A stretch of 64,000 nucleotides of DNA from Tetramitus jugosus (GCA_937625935.1 OW569353.1:310001-374000); one strand, 5' to 3'. Numbered from the stretch's first letter, positions 30,988-42,184 are shown. Made by a program: numbers and translations. The notes: generated by a model from the sequence alone, not told the origin.

Positions 30988-33900
30988 ATGTGGAATGGAG
31001 TTTGGAAGAATCCACAACATGGATTCTATGCAAATGCAGTACCATTGAGTCCCAAATCAAACAATAACAACAACAATAATAATAACAATAATAGTAGCAA
31101 CAATACTGCAGCATCGTCGTCTACTTCTTCCACTCTGTCCTCCTATCTCTCCATGTTCTCATCATCAAATACAACAACGACACCTGAACCAACATCACCA
31201 TTACTATCACCACCACCACCACCACCGTCATCATCATCATCACCTTCTTCTCCTACGACGATAACAACAATGAATGCTAAAACCAGTGTGACAAAGAGCA
31301 ACAAGCAGAACAATAATAACAATAGTAGTAGTAGTAGTAGAAACAAGACAGATCATGCACAATCATCATCATCATCATTACTATCCATTAAGACTGATCG
31401 AAATCATGACGACTCAACAACAACAAACACACAGAACAATGTATTGATGATTATTGATCCAAATGAACGCAACAAACAATTGTCACCATTATCATCATCA
31501 ACAATGACTCAACAAACAACCATCGTACCTACACTAGTGTCATCATCATCATCTGTATCATCACCATTCTTTGTACCATTATCACCCCATACTACATTCT
31601 ACAGAGCAAAAAAGAGAAGTGCACAATCATCATTGAATCACAATCGAATACAAAATCAATCATCATCTATACCTCACAACATGAACAATACATCATCTAC
31701 TACTACTATGACTGCTTCTTTTTCGACAAACAACAATAGTAGTAACAACAATCATAGTAGTAATAAGAGAGAATGGGGAATATTCATGTTGGAGAATACG
31801 AGTCATGACAAGTATGTTCATTTTGGAATGAGAGGATTGCACATCAAGTGGCACAAGCAATACAAACCGACCATTATACCTATTCGCAAACAACAACAAC
31901 AACAACAACAACAATCCACTACTACTAATACTAATACTAATACTAATACGAGTAATAACAAGTATAGACAGAACAATAGTAATAATAATAATAATAATAA
32001 TAGTAGTAGTAATAACAATGATGATATGATTTGTAGTAATATAGTGAGATTGCAATTGAAACCCAATAGCTTTTGTATCGGTTACTATCCGTTGAAACAT
32101 CCGAATAGTCAACTATTGTTTGTCATTGAATTGCATGACTATAGTCATCATTATCAACGTATGCGCCATAACAATACTACTAGCAATAGTAATATGAAAA
32201 TGAATACAAGAACAACAACTGATGATGATGATGGTGATGGTGATGATGATGATGTGATTCATTTGTCATCCAGTCTGAGCAGTATGACCAACAGTATGTT
32301 TATACCTAGTTTCTTGCAAGTGTACAACAACAACAACAACAACAAGAATGGTCATCATCATCATCATCACAATCAAAATGATCTTCTTAGTAACAATAAG
32401 AAGAATACAAGCCATAATAGTAATAATAGTAATAATAGTAATAGTAGTAGTAATCATAAAACTAACAATAATAATAACAACATATTGGATGACAATATTA
32501 AGATGCATCCACCAACTCAAACAGCCATTGATGATGTGTTTGGTGATGATTCAGAAGATGATGATGATTCAGACGATGACGGTGATGATCACAAAAACAA
32601 TCATAATCATAACGTTAATAATGATGATGATGATGATGAACAACACAAGAGGAATGAATCTCATTACATGACAAATGAACATGTTGTTAATCATCATCAT
32701 CATCATCACAACTCAGAGAAACGGAGGCACTCTGCTACTGCTTCTTCATCAACATCCATTATTCACTCCCGTCTCATGTACTTTATCGATCATCAGAACA
32801 AGTATGACATTATATTGTCATGCAAGGCGATTGCTCAATCAAACAGTACGACTCACAATCATAGCAATGATCAATCCTCCCACCTACCATTCTACTCTCT
32901 CTTTTCTCTTCCATCCTATCTATCACTGTCATCATCATCAACAACAACAACAACAATGAATAATGATAAATTGATGATTGGCTCACCATTGTACTCCATG
33001 AGTGTGGAACCCATTACGTATCGATTCTTCTCAGACTATAGACCACTGAGTATGCACAATGCACCACTCTTGTATCTCAATCATAACATGTCGTATGACA
33101 AGATGAATCGCATTGATTTTCATCATCTCAATAACAACAATAACAACAACAACAATAGCAGTAGTAGTAGCAGCAATACCAATAGTAGTTATCTCAGTTC
33201 CTTGTTGTCGAGTAATACTGTTGTGGGTATGAGTGGTGGTATTGGCAACAACAGCAACTCTCAACCATCGTCATCATCATTAGCATACAAGTTGAACATT
33301 TATCATTTGATTTCATGCTTGTTTGAAGATGATGATATCGATACGATTCGAAATGAAACATTGTATCATTTGTTGGAGCTGTCAAAAATGAAGGACAATG
33401 TCAATCTGTTGTTGATTATTGATGATACAAATGATACGAATGATGATGATGGCAATAGTGCTCAATCATCCAACTGTGACGATATGGATCACAATCGATT
33501 CGAATGTAGCAAGGACGTTGTCATTGATTACATGTATCACACTATGAATCAATCGATACTTCAGCCCATGTTCCAAACCTCGAATCACACTCATCGCAAC
33601 ACGAACAGCAAGAGAAACAGCAATAACAAAAAGAACAAGGACACTAACAACATTTATGATGATGACAATCGATATGATGATGACGACAGTGATAGAGAGG
33701 AGAGCTACGATTCAGATGACGAACAGGAAGAAGTAGGACAGGAACAGCAGTGGGAGCAATCACTTCTTCAATGGTTTAAAAACATTGTTGAAGTGAAGTG
33801 TTGCGCGACACTGCAGAATGAACAACATGGTGAGCCATTGTGTAGTTCTTCTATCAAAAATCTCCTGTTTCAGTTTTCGAATGAGAACACAGATCGTTCT

Positions 33901-36156
33901 TTAGAACTGCTCTCCATTCGAAACAGTGAGACGGTTGAGAACAGTAGTGGTAGTAGTGGCAGTAGTAGTCCCGTTGATAATCTTGACTTGGAACTGTTGT
34001 GTGGCAACATTGATGGCTTAATCATTCTCAGCTCTGTTCAATCCAAAATCAGTCCTCAACTCAAATCGAAGCTCAAAATTCTCGAAGGCTTTCCCATTCT
34101 GTTCCTCTTCCAAGGATTGGAGCGATGCTCTGACATTTACAGTGCACTAAGAGAGAAAGAATTGATTGAGAGAGAGATTAACAGCATTTATTCTACTTCC
34201 AACCAGACCTCATACAAGCCATTTATTATTCATGAGACAACGTGGTCCTCCTTCAATCATGGGCACAACAGCGCTGGCAATATCCCTCGATTGAATGCCA
34301 AACAAAAGTCTCTCAACAACTCCATTCTCTGCAAATTCTTTAGAGAGGCAATCGATATATCAATGGAAAGAATTGTGTCCAGACATGATCGGGAGGACAC
34401 TGTCATTACAATACATTGCGTGGATCACTTGTTGGAATCATTCAAGCAACAAAATGACTCAAAGGATCAGCCGAGACGCACAAACAGTCATAGTAATATG
34501 GAGCAAGTATTGTTATTGACCAATAGTGCAAATGAGAGTGACAATGGAAATCAGAGCCAGGCCAGCGAAGATCGAAATATTTGGTTCTTTGGATTGGACA
34601 ATGAACGAGAATCGGTCATATCTGCTGTGAATACACTTCACTACTCGCTTCTAAATCAGCTAACTGATCAAGTGGAAGAGGAATGTGATGACACCATGCT
34701 GGATAACAACAAACATACACAAACAACCACGAATCTCAATCATAGTGATCAGAGCGTCGATAAGAGCGAAGAAATAAGTGAGGTGATTGATGAGCCAAAG
34801 ATATTGATCTGTATTCGAAACAGAGAACAATTCTCGAATCCAAAAACAATTCTGCCCACGGCAAAGGGGTCCAAGTCATCATCACACAACACGGCACCAA
34901 ACAATAGAACAATGATTCGAAACACGCTAGTGAATGCTGTGAATAGTGTTGTCGCAGCAGCAAGTGAATCTGGACTGAGTAATCCACGTACAACCAGCAA
35001 GCAATCGAGTGTGTTGGACATGACATCTATACCGGTCATACGAAGAGACATCTCCTCTCTGTCCAATGTTGTGTGCAGTTCACCTAGCAGTGAAATGAAG
35101 AGAGCTAAATCTCCACACCATGTTTCGAGAAAGACAGCATCCAAAGTGACATCTTCAACAGCCAAGAGGCTGTTTGATGATACATACGATGTCAGTACGG
35201 GTTCAGATCTTATCAAATCTCAGTCAGCAGATAGCTTGAATCCCAAGATGAGATCTCCCTCTTCAGCAACATCCATCTCTTCACCATCATTTAACACCAA
35301 CAATAATAGTGTTGGATCATCCTCCGAGTTGCAACAACGACATCATTACCAACAGCATTATCAGGAGAGAATGTTGAATGATTTGTCTCGAACTGATCAT
35401 GGTCTTCAAGACACTCGCCCTATGTCCAACTCTCAATCGCTGACAAACTTTCAGATATTCAACGTAGGAATCGCAGACAGCGAATCACTGTTCCCTGATG
35501 GCTATGGTTCTTATCGCTCCTCTGGTTCACCGTCTAGTCCCAGATCCCCTGCTACCTATTCTCCTCTAATGCCACCACCGTCAAGCCTCCTTTCATCATC
35601 CACACAGGATCAACAACAGCAAAACTCTTCATCGGTCGAGTTGGAAACTGAACCTAGTGTGACATCTGAAAACGAGTCCATTATCATCATGGATAACAAC
35701 TATACATGCAATACGATGCCTACAGTGATGACCACTGGCATCCACAAGAATGATATTGTTGTTTTGTGTGTAGAGCTATCAGGTAGAGTTTTAATTGCAG
35801 GTGAAAACGGCATTTTCACCACCTTCCTGCAGGAAGTGAGAAAGAAAACCAAGAACATTGTATTGTTCGTTGATCGGTTGGATCGAAGTGTGGGCGAAGT
35901 AACACCGTCCGAAGAAGAGCCACTGCAACAGAACAGTGCCATAACGATGAATGTTCAACCGTCCAATGATGCCATCATTCACCTACAGCAGCAAATACAC
36001 AGCATACTGTACGGTGATGCATTGGACATTGAACTGGATAAGGAGTTGCAGCACTCTCAACAAACAAACGAATACTTTAGACACAGGTGCTACTATTGGA
36101 GCAAGAGAGACACCAAGGACTCACTGACAGATTTTTGGTATCACGTGCTCAAATAA
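30988..36156 (+). CDS. Giant low-complexity protein with conserved islands, unknown
   Basis: I do not recognise this 1722-residue single-exon protein. The start is the ATG at 30988 (MWNGVWKNPQHGFYA); the frame is open further upstream but offers only a TTG at 30892. Residues 20-620 are mostly runs of Asn, Ser, Thr, Gln, Pro, Asp and His. Between them lie ordered islands: EWGIFMLENTSHDKYVHFGM near 265, and VRLQLKPNSFCIGYYPLKHP near 355. A larger ordered region spans about 925-1160, including DGLIILSSVQSKI and FPILFLFQGLERCSDIYSAL, which has a beta-alpha rhythm like a GTPase-type sheet but no P-loop that I can see. The C-terminal 140 residues (DIVVLCVELSGRVLIAG, IVLFVDRLDRS) look similar in rhythm. 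The islands suggest a real folded protein heavily interrupted by repeats. Confidence 0.7.
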   Translation: MWNGVWKNPQHGFYANAVPLSPKSNNNNNNNNNNNSSNNTAASSSTSSTLSSYLSMFSSSNTTTTPEPTSPLLSPPPPPPSSSSSPSSPTTITTMNAKTSVTKSNKQNNNNNSSSSSRNKTDHAQSSSSSLLSIKTDRNHDDSTTTNTQNNVLMIIDPNERNKQLSPLSSSTMTQQTTIVPTLVSSSSSVSSPFFVPLSPHTTFYRAKKRSAQSSLNHNRIQNQSSSIPHNMNNTSSTTTMTASFSTNNNSSNNNHSSNKREWGIFMLENTSHDKYVHFGMRGLHIKWHKQYKPTIIPIRKQQQQQQQQSTTTNTNTNTNTSNNKYRQNNSNNNNNNNSSSNNNDDMICSNIVRLQLKPNSFCIGYYPLKHPNSQLLFVIELHDYSHHYQRMRHNNTTSNSNMKMNTRTTTDDDDGDGDDDDVIHLSSSLSSMTNSMFIPSFLQVYNNNNNNKNGHHHHHHNQNDLLSNNKKNTSHNSNNSNNSNSSSNHKTNNNNNNILDDNIKMHPPTQTAIDDVFGDDSEDDDDSDDDGDDHKNNHNHNVNNDDDDDEQHKRNESHYMTNEHVVNHHHHHHNSEKRRHSATASSSTSIIHSRLMYFIDHQNKYDIILSCKAIAQSNSTTHNHSNDQSSHLPFYSLFSLPSYLSLSSSSTTTTTMNNDKLMIGSPLYSMSVEPITYRFFSDYRPLSMHNAPLLYLNHNMSYDKMNRIDFHHLNNNNNNNNNSSSSSSNTNSSYLSSLLSSNTVVGMSGGIGNNSNSQPSSSSLAYKLNIYHLISCLFEDDDIDTIRNETLYHLLELSKMKDNVNLLLIIDDTNDTNDDDGNSAQSSNCDDMDHNRFECSKDVVIDYMYHTMNQSILQPMFQTSNHTHRNTNSKRNSNNKKNKDTNNIYDDDNRYDDDDSDREESYDSDDEQEEVGQEQQWEQSLLQWFKNIVEVKCCATLQNEQHGEPLCSSSIKNLLFQFSNENTDRSLELLSIRNSETVENSSGSSGSSSPVDNLDLELLCGNIDGLIILSSVQSKISPQLKSKLKILEGFPILFLFQGLERCSDIYSALREKELIEREINSIYSTSNQTSYKPFIIHETTWSSFNHGHNSAGNIPRLNAKQKSLNNSILCKFFREAIDISMERIVSRHDREDTVITIHCVDHLLESFKQQNDSKDQPRRTNSHSNMEQVLLLTNSANESDNGNQSQASEDRNIWFFGLDNERESVISAVNTLHYSLLNQLTDQVEEECDDTMLDNNKHTQTTTNLNHSDQSVDKSEEISEVIDEPKILICIRNREQFSNPKTILPTAKGSKSSSHNTAPNNRTMIRNTLVNAVNSVVAAASESGLSNPRTTSKQSSVLDMTSIPVIRRDISSLSNVVCSSPSSEMKRAKSPHHVSRKTASKVTSSTAKRLFDDTYDVSTGSDLIKSQSADSLNPKMRSPSSATSISSPSFNTNNNSVGSSSELQQRHHYQQHYQERMLNDLSRTDHGLQDTRPMSNSQSLTNFQIFNVGIADSESLFPDGYGSYRSSGSPSSPRSPATYSPLMPPPSSLLSSSTQDQQQQNSSSVELETEPSVTSENESIIIMDNNYTCNTMPTVMTTGIHKNDIVVLCVELSGRVLIAGENGIFTTFLQEVRKKTKNIVLFVDRLDRSVGEVTPSEEEPLQQNSAITMNVQPSNDAIIHLQQQIHSILYGDALDIELDKELQHSQQTNEYFRHRCYYWSKRDTKDSLTDFWYHVLK

Positions 36157-36270
36157 AGTGAACATGTCTGGATACTACCACAGCAGTAGTCAACCTCGGG
36201 CAGAGACAACAACAACAACAATTTGACAAAGTTTAGAAAATGCTAGTGTTTTTTAATGTGTGTTACCAAT

Positions 36271-37845
36271 TTACTCCTTCTTCTTCTTGGCAGCCTTCTC
36301 AGCCTTCTTGGCAGCCTTTGCAGCCTTCTTTGCCTTCTTGTCAGACTTCTTGGAGCTCTTCTTCTCTTCAGAGCTGCTCTTGGACTCTGGTGTTTTTACA
36401 TCGTCTTCACTCTTCTTATTCTTCTTGGATGGTGTTTCAGTCTTTTGCTTCTTGGTGCTTTGTTCTTCGTCGTCGTCTTCGGATGATGATCTCTTTCTCT
36501 TGATGGAAGACTTTCGTGTTGGTGCAGCGTCCTCCTTCATGCTCTCCTCCTCGTCTGCGCTCACTTGCTTCTGCACCTCTCTCATCAAATCAATATTCTT
36601 CTTGAGTTCAACGCCCTTGCCTCCCTGTTCATAGTATGCCAATCTCTCTTCGACCTGATCTCTCAACATTTCACCAAACTTGCTGGTTGGAGTGTCTTGG
36701 AAAGAGTCGATGCGCACAGCAACAGAGCACTTGTTGGCCAAGTATCTAGAAATCTTACCCTTGTTCTGCTTGCTTGCCTTGCTAATAAAGCTAGAGTTGT
36801 AAATGAGACCGTACTTTGGAGTGTTGCCACGAGTCTTGAGTGCTCTGAACAATGCCTTCTCAGCACCCAGAATCTGCAGAGTACTGGCAGGGCACTTGGA
36901 CAGATTGATCATGCTGCCAGCCTTGGAGATGAGACGTGCACCCACCTTTTCACCCAACAAGCAAGTCAGATTCGGTGCCACATCGTGCATCTTTGTTTGC
37001 AAATAGTGAGTCAATTCGGCTTGATAATCAGACAGAGACACCACCTTGTTGGCAAACAGTTCAATGTTGATCATGTCATACTCGGAACAGTCGGTACCCA
37101 TGCTGCTCTTGGCTGCTTGGACAATGGCACGAGACACTTGTTCGTCCTTTGTGATGGCAGTCAATGCATCCATAGACTCGTCGGTCAGTGTGGCTCGATC
37201 ACGAATCAACAAGACAATCTTGGAGTAGCTTGCATTGTCCTTGACTAGCTTGTTCAATTCTGGGAAATGCCATCCGTACCACTCTCTCATTCTCATGGAA
37301 AAAGTGTTCACGTCCTTGTCCAGTTGATCGAGCATGGCAATGGCCTGAATAATCATATTGTCAGCCTTGTTGACATTGAACTTGACCTTGGCACGCGAGT
37401 AGGCATGGGAGAGACCCAATTGAGCCTTCTCTACATCACCCTTCTTGACTCCCTTGATGAGTTTGTGAATGTGGAATCGAATGCCTCTCAACAACTCAAA
37501 CACGGCATCATCTGTAAAGCATGTGACATTCTTCATTGATTCTTGAATGGCACCACCCAATTTGCTCTCAAACAATCCCAATCTCACATCCTTCATCTTT
37601 GAGAGATTCATCTCCAAAAAGTTTTCCAAAAACTCGTGAAGAATACCCTCGGAAATGTTGTTGGCATTCTCTAGACCGTGCTCTGGTGTCTCAAATGGTG
37701 CAAATGAAACAAATTTTATCATTTTGGAGAAGGAAGAGTAGTCAAGAATGTTTTGTTGAAGTTTGCTCAGGGCAATTTCTTCCATTTCTTGTCTCTGAAA
37801 CAGTGCGTAACCAAGTGCACTCTCAAACAGTAAAAATGTTGGCAT
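36271..37845 (-). CDS. NOP56: NOP56, box C/D snoRNP core protein
   Basis: NOP56 pairs with NOP58 on box C/D snoRNAs and guides rRNA 2'-O-methylation in the nucleolus. The start is the ATG at 37845 (MPTFLLFESALGYALF); the frame is open upstream to a GTG at 37962, but that extension has no family match. The product is 524 residues. The NOP5NT domain is at about 3-70. The coiled coil and NOP domain follow at about 150-405, with AQLGLSHAYSRAKVKFN, MIIQAIAMLDQLDKDVNTF, REWYGWHFPEL and ILGAEKALFRALKTRGNTP, all hallmark segments. The last 95 residues are a Lys/Glu/Ser tail with KKE/D-like repeats as in other eukaryotic NOP56. The opening residues fit NOP56 rather than NOP58. Confidence 0.96.
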   Translation of the reverse strand: MPTFLLFESALGYALFQRQEMEEIALSKLQQNILDYSSFSKMIKFVSFAPFETPEHGLENANNISEGILHEFLENFLEMNLSKMKDVRLGLFESKLGGAIQESMKNVTCFTDDAVFELLRGIRFHIHKLIKGVKKGDVEKAQLGLSHAYSRAKVKFNVNKADNMIIQAIAMLDQLDKDVNTFSMRMREWYGWHFPELNKLVKDNASYSKIVLLIRDRATLTDESMDALTAITKDEQVSRAIVQAAKSSMGTDCSEYDMINIELFANKVVSLSDYQAELTHYLQTKMHDVAPNLTCLLGEKVGARLISKAGSMINLSKCPASTLQILGAEKALFRALKTRGNTPKYGLIYNSSFISKASKQNKGKISRYLANKCSVAVRIDSFQDTPTSKFGEMLRDQVEERLAYYEQGGKGVELKKNIDLMREVQKQVSADEEESMKEDAAPTRKSSIKRKRSSSEDDDEEQSTKKQKTETPSKKNKKSEDDVKTPESKSSSEEKKSSKKSDKKAKKAAKAAKKAEKAAKKKKE

Positions 37846-37979
37846 GATGATGATGATGTATTTGTTGTTGGTGTGTGTGAAACTGTGAAACTGGGGTGCT
37901 TTTTTTTTTGGTGTGGCGCAAAAAAATACAGAGAGGTGAAAATTTGTGCATGCCCGTTTCACACATGTGCATAGTTTGA

Positions 37980-37991
37980 TTGAACGTTCAA
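37980..37991. promoter_or_regulatory. TTGAACGTTCAA palindrome upstream of NOP56
   Basis: A perfect 12-bp palindrome centred about 140 bp upstream of the NOP56 start codon. It shares the GAA-NN-TTC core with sites upstream of eL13 (23900-23910) and LTO1 (57977-57988). It may be a regulatory site for ribosome-related genes or a two-unit heat-shock element. Confidence 0.35.
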
Positions 37992-38074
37992 TCTCAACAT
38001 TTTATTCTCTTTGCGCAGTGTGGGTCTCGTCTCAGATACAAAAACAGTGTCAATCACTTGTGTGGGTGTGATGA

Positions 38075-38752
38075 TCATCGACTCACCAATTTCACATATT
38101 GTCTTGGATTGTCATTACTCTTTTCTTGTTGTTGTTGTTGTTGAGTGGCTCTTCTCTGCCTTTCTCTCACTTCTTGTCTGCTCCTCTGTTGAATTTGTTG
38201 AGCATAGGCAGATGCTGTTCTCTTGGGTGCGATCCCTGATTTTGGTTGTTGTTCTTGTTGTTGTTGCTTCTCCAACTCGTGTCTCAATTCATCATTGTTC
38301 ATCAATTGATCCACATGAAATGTTTCCATGTGACTCAATCTCAATCTATAAATCTTTTCTTGAATCTCTTGTTGAAGCTTTGGATCACCATATGTCTCCT
38401 TTATATAGTCTGCTTCTTCACTTACGCCATTGGAGGAAATGTTGTTGTTTTCAGCACTGCGCTTAATCAAGTGACCATAATCACGATTCAACATTTCATC
38501 AATCTTTTCTGATAGTGTTGGATGATGTGTCGTTTCTTCTTCTTCATTGTTGTTGTTATTATTGTTGTTATTGTTATTGTTATCGGATGAATAACATTTG
38601 TGATTGTTGCGACAACAACAGGTGCCTGGATGATGGTGATGGTGATGATGGTTGAATGAGAGAGACGACGATGGGGCAATGGTGATGTGAATGGAGGGAG
38701 TTTGTTTGATCAGCAATGATCGTGTGAGTCGCTTGGAGAATGGTGCTAGCAT
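38075..38752 (-). CDS. Small low-complexity protein, possibly mitochondrial
   Basis: I do not recognise this 225-residue single-exon protein. The first 25 residues (MLAPFSKRLTRSLLIKQTP and on) lack acidic residues and are rich in Arg, Lys, Ser and Leu, as in a mitochondrial presequence. His, Asn and Glu runs follow at about 38-75. A conserved-looking helical part lies at about 78-165 (LSEKIDEMLNRDYGHLIKR, LQQEIQEKIYRLRLSHMETF). The C-terminus is Gln/Arg-rich and basic. The CDS is credible because the helical part is not repeat-derived and the neighbours leave a gene-sized gap. A mitochondrial role is a guess from the N-terminus only. Confidence 0.6.
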   Translation of the reverse strand: MLAPFSKRLTRSLLIKQTPSIHITIAPSSSLSFNHHHHHHHPGTCCCRNNHKCYSSDNNNNNNNNNNNNEEEETTHHPTLSEKIDEMLNRDYGHLIKRSAENNNISSNGVSEEADYIKETYGDPKLQQEIQEKIYRLRLSHMETFHVDQLMNNDELRHELEKQQQQEQQPKSGIAPKRTASAYAQQIQQRSRQEVRERQRRATQQQQQQEKSNDNPRQYVKLVSR

Positions 38753-38880
38753 GTTGATTTGTTTTCTTTCGCTGCGTTGGATAATGTTCTCGTTTCTGGG
38801 GGCGAGTTGTTTTTGATTTGTTCAGTTGGTTTTATTTATTTACAGGTTTGGGGTAGTTTGGGGGCACCGGGTCGTATCCA

Positions 38881-41800
38881 TTACTGACTTCTTGGTGTCT
38901 TACGAACGACAGAGTAGTTCAATGTCTGACTTGTTGGAGTATCATGCAAGTGCTTTTCTCTTGAGAATGATTCCATATCTTCGTCCTCTTCTTCTTCCAA
39001 CTCTTCAATCTGAGGGTGCTGAGTCGTTGTATACTTCATCTTCTTTTGTTTGTGACCAGAGGTGGCAGCAGAGATGTGAACAATGGAGTGATCAGGCAAT
39101 TCACCACTAATAATCATCTTTGACAAGTCAGTCATGATATTTCTCTCGAGATAACGTCTCAATGGACGTGCACCGTATGCTGGATCGTAGGCCTCATTGA
39201 GAATCACGTCCAATGCACTCTGTTCCATATCGACATCAATATCTCTCTCTCGCAATCTCTCTGTAATACTGTTAATCATGTTTCGTGCGATGCCATACAA
39301 GTTTTGACTCGAGAGAGGCTGGAAGATGACAATATCGTCCAATCGATTCAAGAACTCTGGTCTAAAGTGACTTCTGACTGCATCCATCACCTTTTCTCTC
39401 GTCTTTTCGTCCAGTGTCACACTTTCTTTTGTGCTGTCATCTCCACCACTCAGAACACTGGTACTCTTCTTGAGCAAGAACTCTGAACCGAGATTCGAAG
39501 TCAGAATGATCACAGTGTTCGAAAAGTCAACGGTTCTGCCCTGTCCGTCAGTCAACCTTCCCTCATCCAATACTTGCAGCAGCACATTCATCACTCGTTG
39601 ATGCGCTTTTTCAACTTCGTCAAGCAGAACGACATTGTAAGGTCTCCTTCTTACTGCTTCGGTTAGGAACCCTCCGACATCGTAGCCGACATATCCCGGT
39701 GGGCTGCCAATCAACCGAGACACCGAGTGAGCTTCCATGTACTCGCTCATATCAATTCTGACCATGTGTTTATCATCGTCGAACAATTCAAATGCCAATG
39801 CTTTGGCAAGCTCGGTTTTTCCTATTGTAAAACAAAATAACGTCATGGTGAGAAATACAGAAAAATAGAAACACAACATTAGAAAGAGAGAATATTCAGA
39901 CAGTGTGACTTACCGACACCAGTTGAGCCCAGGAACAAGAAACTACCAGTGGGTTGATTAGGTCTACTGAGACCAGCTCTAGATCTCAAGACTGCCTCTG
40001 CAACAGCTTCTACGGCTTCATCTTGACCAATGACTCGTTTCTTTAAAAAGTCTCCCAGATGCAACAGCTTTTCTCGTTCCGATTGGTTCAATTTAGAGGT
40101 AGGGATGCCTGTCCATCTCGAAATTACCTCTGTAATTTGTTCTGGACCAACGACATCAGACACGAGTGGTTGACTCTCATTGTCTGATGATGACGATGCT
40201 GATTCCATCTTTTTCTTGTCAATCTGTGCTCTCAAATCTTGAATGCTCTTTTCCAATTCTGGTATGGCACCGTACTTTAGATCGGCCACCAGTGCCAAAT
40301 CTCTTCTTCGTTCAGCGTCAGCCATCTTGTTCCTCAACTCATCCAACTTTTTGCTCCTTGTTCGAAGTTGATCCACCAGTGATGATTCCGCTTGGAATCG
40401 CTTCTTTAGTGGTTCCAACTCTTGCTTAATCTTGCCGACTTGACTTCTCACATCTTCGAGTCTCTGCTTGGATGATTCATCCTTTTCCTTGCTCAGTGCA
40501 GTCTCCTCCACTTCCAACTGCAGCAATCGTCTCTCCAGTTGATCAATAATCTCTGGTTGGGAGTCCAGTTGGACACGTGTGCTCGCACATGCCTCATCCA
40601 CCAGATCAATAGCCTTGTCTGGCAAGAAACGATTGGTAATGTATCTCTTGCTCAATTGAGCGGCCTTGACGAGTGCAGCATCAGAGATGCGAACACCGTG
40701 ATGCATCTCATACTTTTCCTTGAGGCCTCTGAGAATGCTCACAGTGTCCTCCACCGATGGCTCAGCAACGTGAACTTGTTGGAATCTACGTTCGAACGCT
40801 GCGTCCTTCTCCACATACTTTCTATATTCGTCCAGTGTGGTACTTCCGATGCATCTCAATTGACCACGAGCCAACATGGGTTTCAACAGATTGGCCGCAT
40901 CCATACCACTGTCACCACTGCTGCCTGCTCCCATCACCAAATGAATCTCATCGATGAACAGGATGACACCGCCACTCTTGTCAGAAGAGGCCTGAGTCAC
41001 TTCATTCAACAAGGATTTCAATCGTTCTTCAAATTCTCCACGATACTTGGCACCACTGATCAATGCCCCCATATCAAGCGAGTACAGTTGGGCATTGAGA
41101 TTCTTTGGCACATCGCCTCTCACTATTCTCTGAGCGAGTCCTTCGACGATTGCAGTCTTACCTGTTGAGAATTAGTATTGTTGTTGTGTGATAAAGATAT
41201 ACAATGTGTGAGTCAATGATGCATCCAATGATTCATGATTTAAGATGTATATGCAACAATGATCAACTTACCTGTACCTGGTTCACCAATCAACACTGGA
41301 TTGTTCTTTGTTCGACGAGACAGAATACGAATGACTCTTCGAATCTCATCATCTCTACCAATGACCGGATCTAACTTGCCTTGCATGGCCAACTGTACCA
41401 TATTGACAGCGTACTTGTTGAGTGCATCATACGTGTTCTCTGCATTCTTTGAGTCAACTTTTCTGTTGCCTCTCATGTCCCGAATCGCCTGTTCCAATCT
41501 CTTGACAGCTGTCATGGACTTGTCTTGTGGCTGTTGTTGTTGTTGTTGAGCACTGCTGCAATTGTTGACCACTTGTTGAATGTCTTCATCCTTGTCCAAC
41601 AGTGATAACAACAGGTGATCCACTGCCATGTAGGTATCATTGTTCTTCTTTTGCAAGTCATGTGCATAATTTAAAATCTTTAGCAGTTTGTTATTGGGTT
41701 GCAACGTCTCTGGTGGTGGTGATTGCTTGGCAATCTTGGCAAACATTTGATCCAGTGAGTCATTGAGTTTCTTCGTGTCGATTTGACACTTTGTGCAAGC

Positions 41801-41944
41801 ATGATAGGCAATGCCGTCCTTGTCCGAGAAGAGCACTTTTGCCAGATGAACCGGTGCAAAGTACACATGCTCCTTGGTCTTTGCCAGTTCCATGGCTTTG
41901 ATGATGGTTTCATTGGTTTTTTCAGTCCACTTGTTGGGATCCAT
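38881..41944 (-). CDS. HSP104: ClpB/Hsp104 protein disaggregase
   Basis: Hsp100 ATPases pull polypeptides out of aggregates with help from Hsp70. Three exons (41944-41272, 41161-39914, 39821-38881) yield 953 residues. The Clp N-domain occupies about 1-150. NBD1 has Walker A GEPGTGKT (220-227) and Walker B ILFIDEIH. The coiled-coil M domain, which separates ClpB/Hsp104 from ClpA/C, lies at about 415-530 ([20 protein letters not shown]). NBD2 has Walker A GSTGVGKT (636-643) and Walker [12 protein letters not shown]. There is no transit peptide, so the protein is cytosolic or nuclear rather than organellar. Both introns (110 and 92 nt, GTAAGT donors) interrupt the Gly codon just before the Walker A Lys, one in each ATPase domain. 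The C-terminal tail is acidic and lacks a clear Hsp104-type DDLD end. Confidence 0.95.
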
Positions 41945-42174
41945 TGTGTTTATGTATGTACAATAGAATATCTATATGTATGATGATGATGATGATGATC
42001 TGATTGGTGTTATTCTCGAGTTGTTTGCTTCTCACTTATGGTGGCTGGAGGAAAAATCAGAGCGAAGAGATCTGAACTCACAAAATAATTGATCTCCGGT
42101 TTTTTCATCGGGATGGTTGAATTCCGACACGATTCCTCTATTCCGGTCATGTGAAATTTCCGAAAAAGGTGGCG

Positions 42175-42179
42175 AAAAA
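42175..42179 (-). terminator. Pol III terminator of tRNA-Arg
   Basis: On the - strand a run of five T starts 6 nt after the tRNA discriminator base. This is the usual RNA polymerase III stop signal and supports transcription of the tRNA from this strand. Confidence 0.7.
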
Positions 42180-42184
42180 TGGAA

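Noticed and set aside
31981-32710. Trinucleotide tracts considered as CRISPR-like or satellite arrays
   Set aside because: They are simple codon repeats inside one long reading frame, with no spacer pattern or constant repeat unit.
37846-37962. 39-codon extension of NOP56 starting at GTG
   Set aside because: The family N-terminus begins exactly at the ATG at 37845, and the extension has no counterpart in NOP56 proteins.
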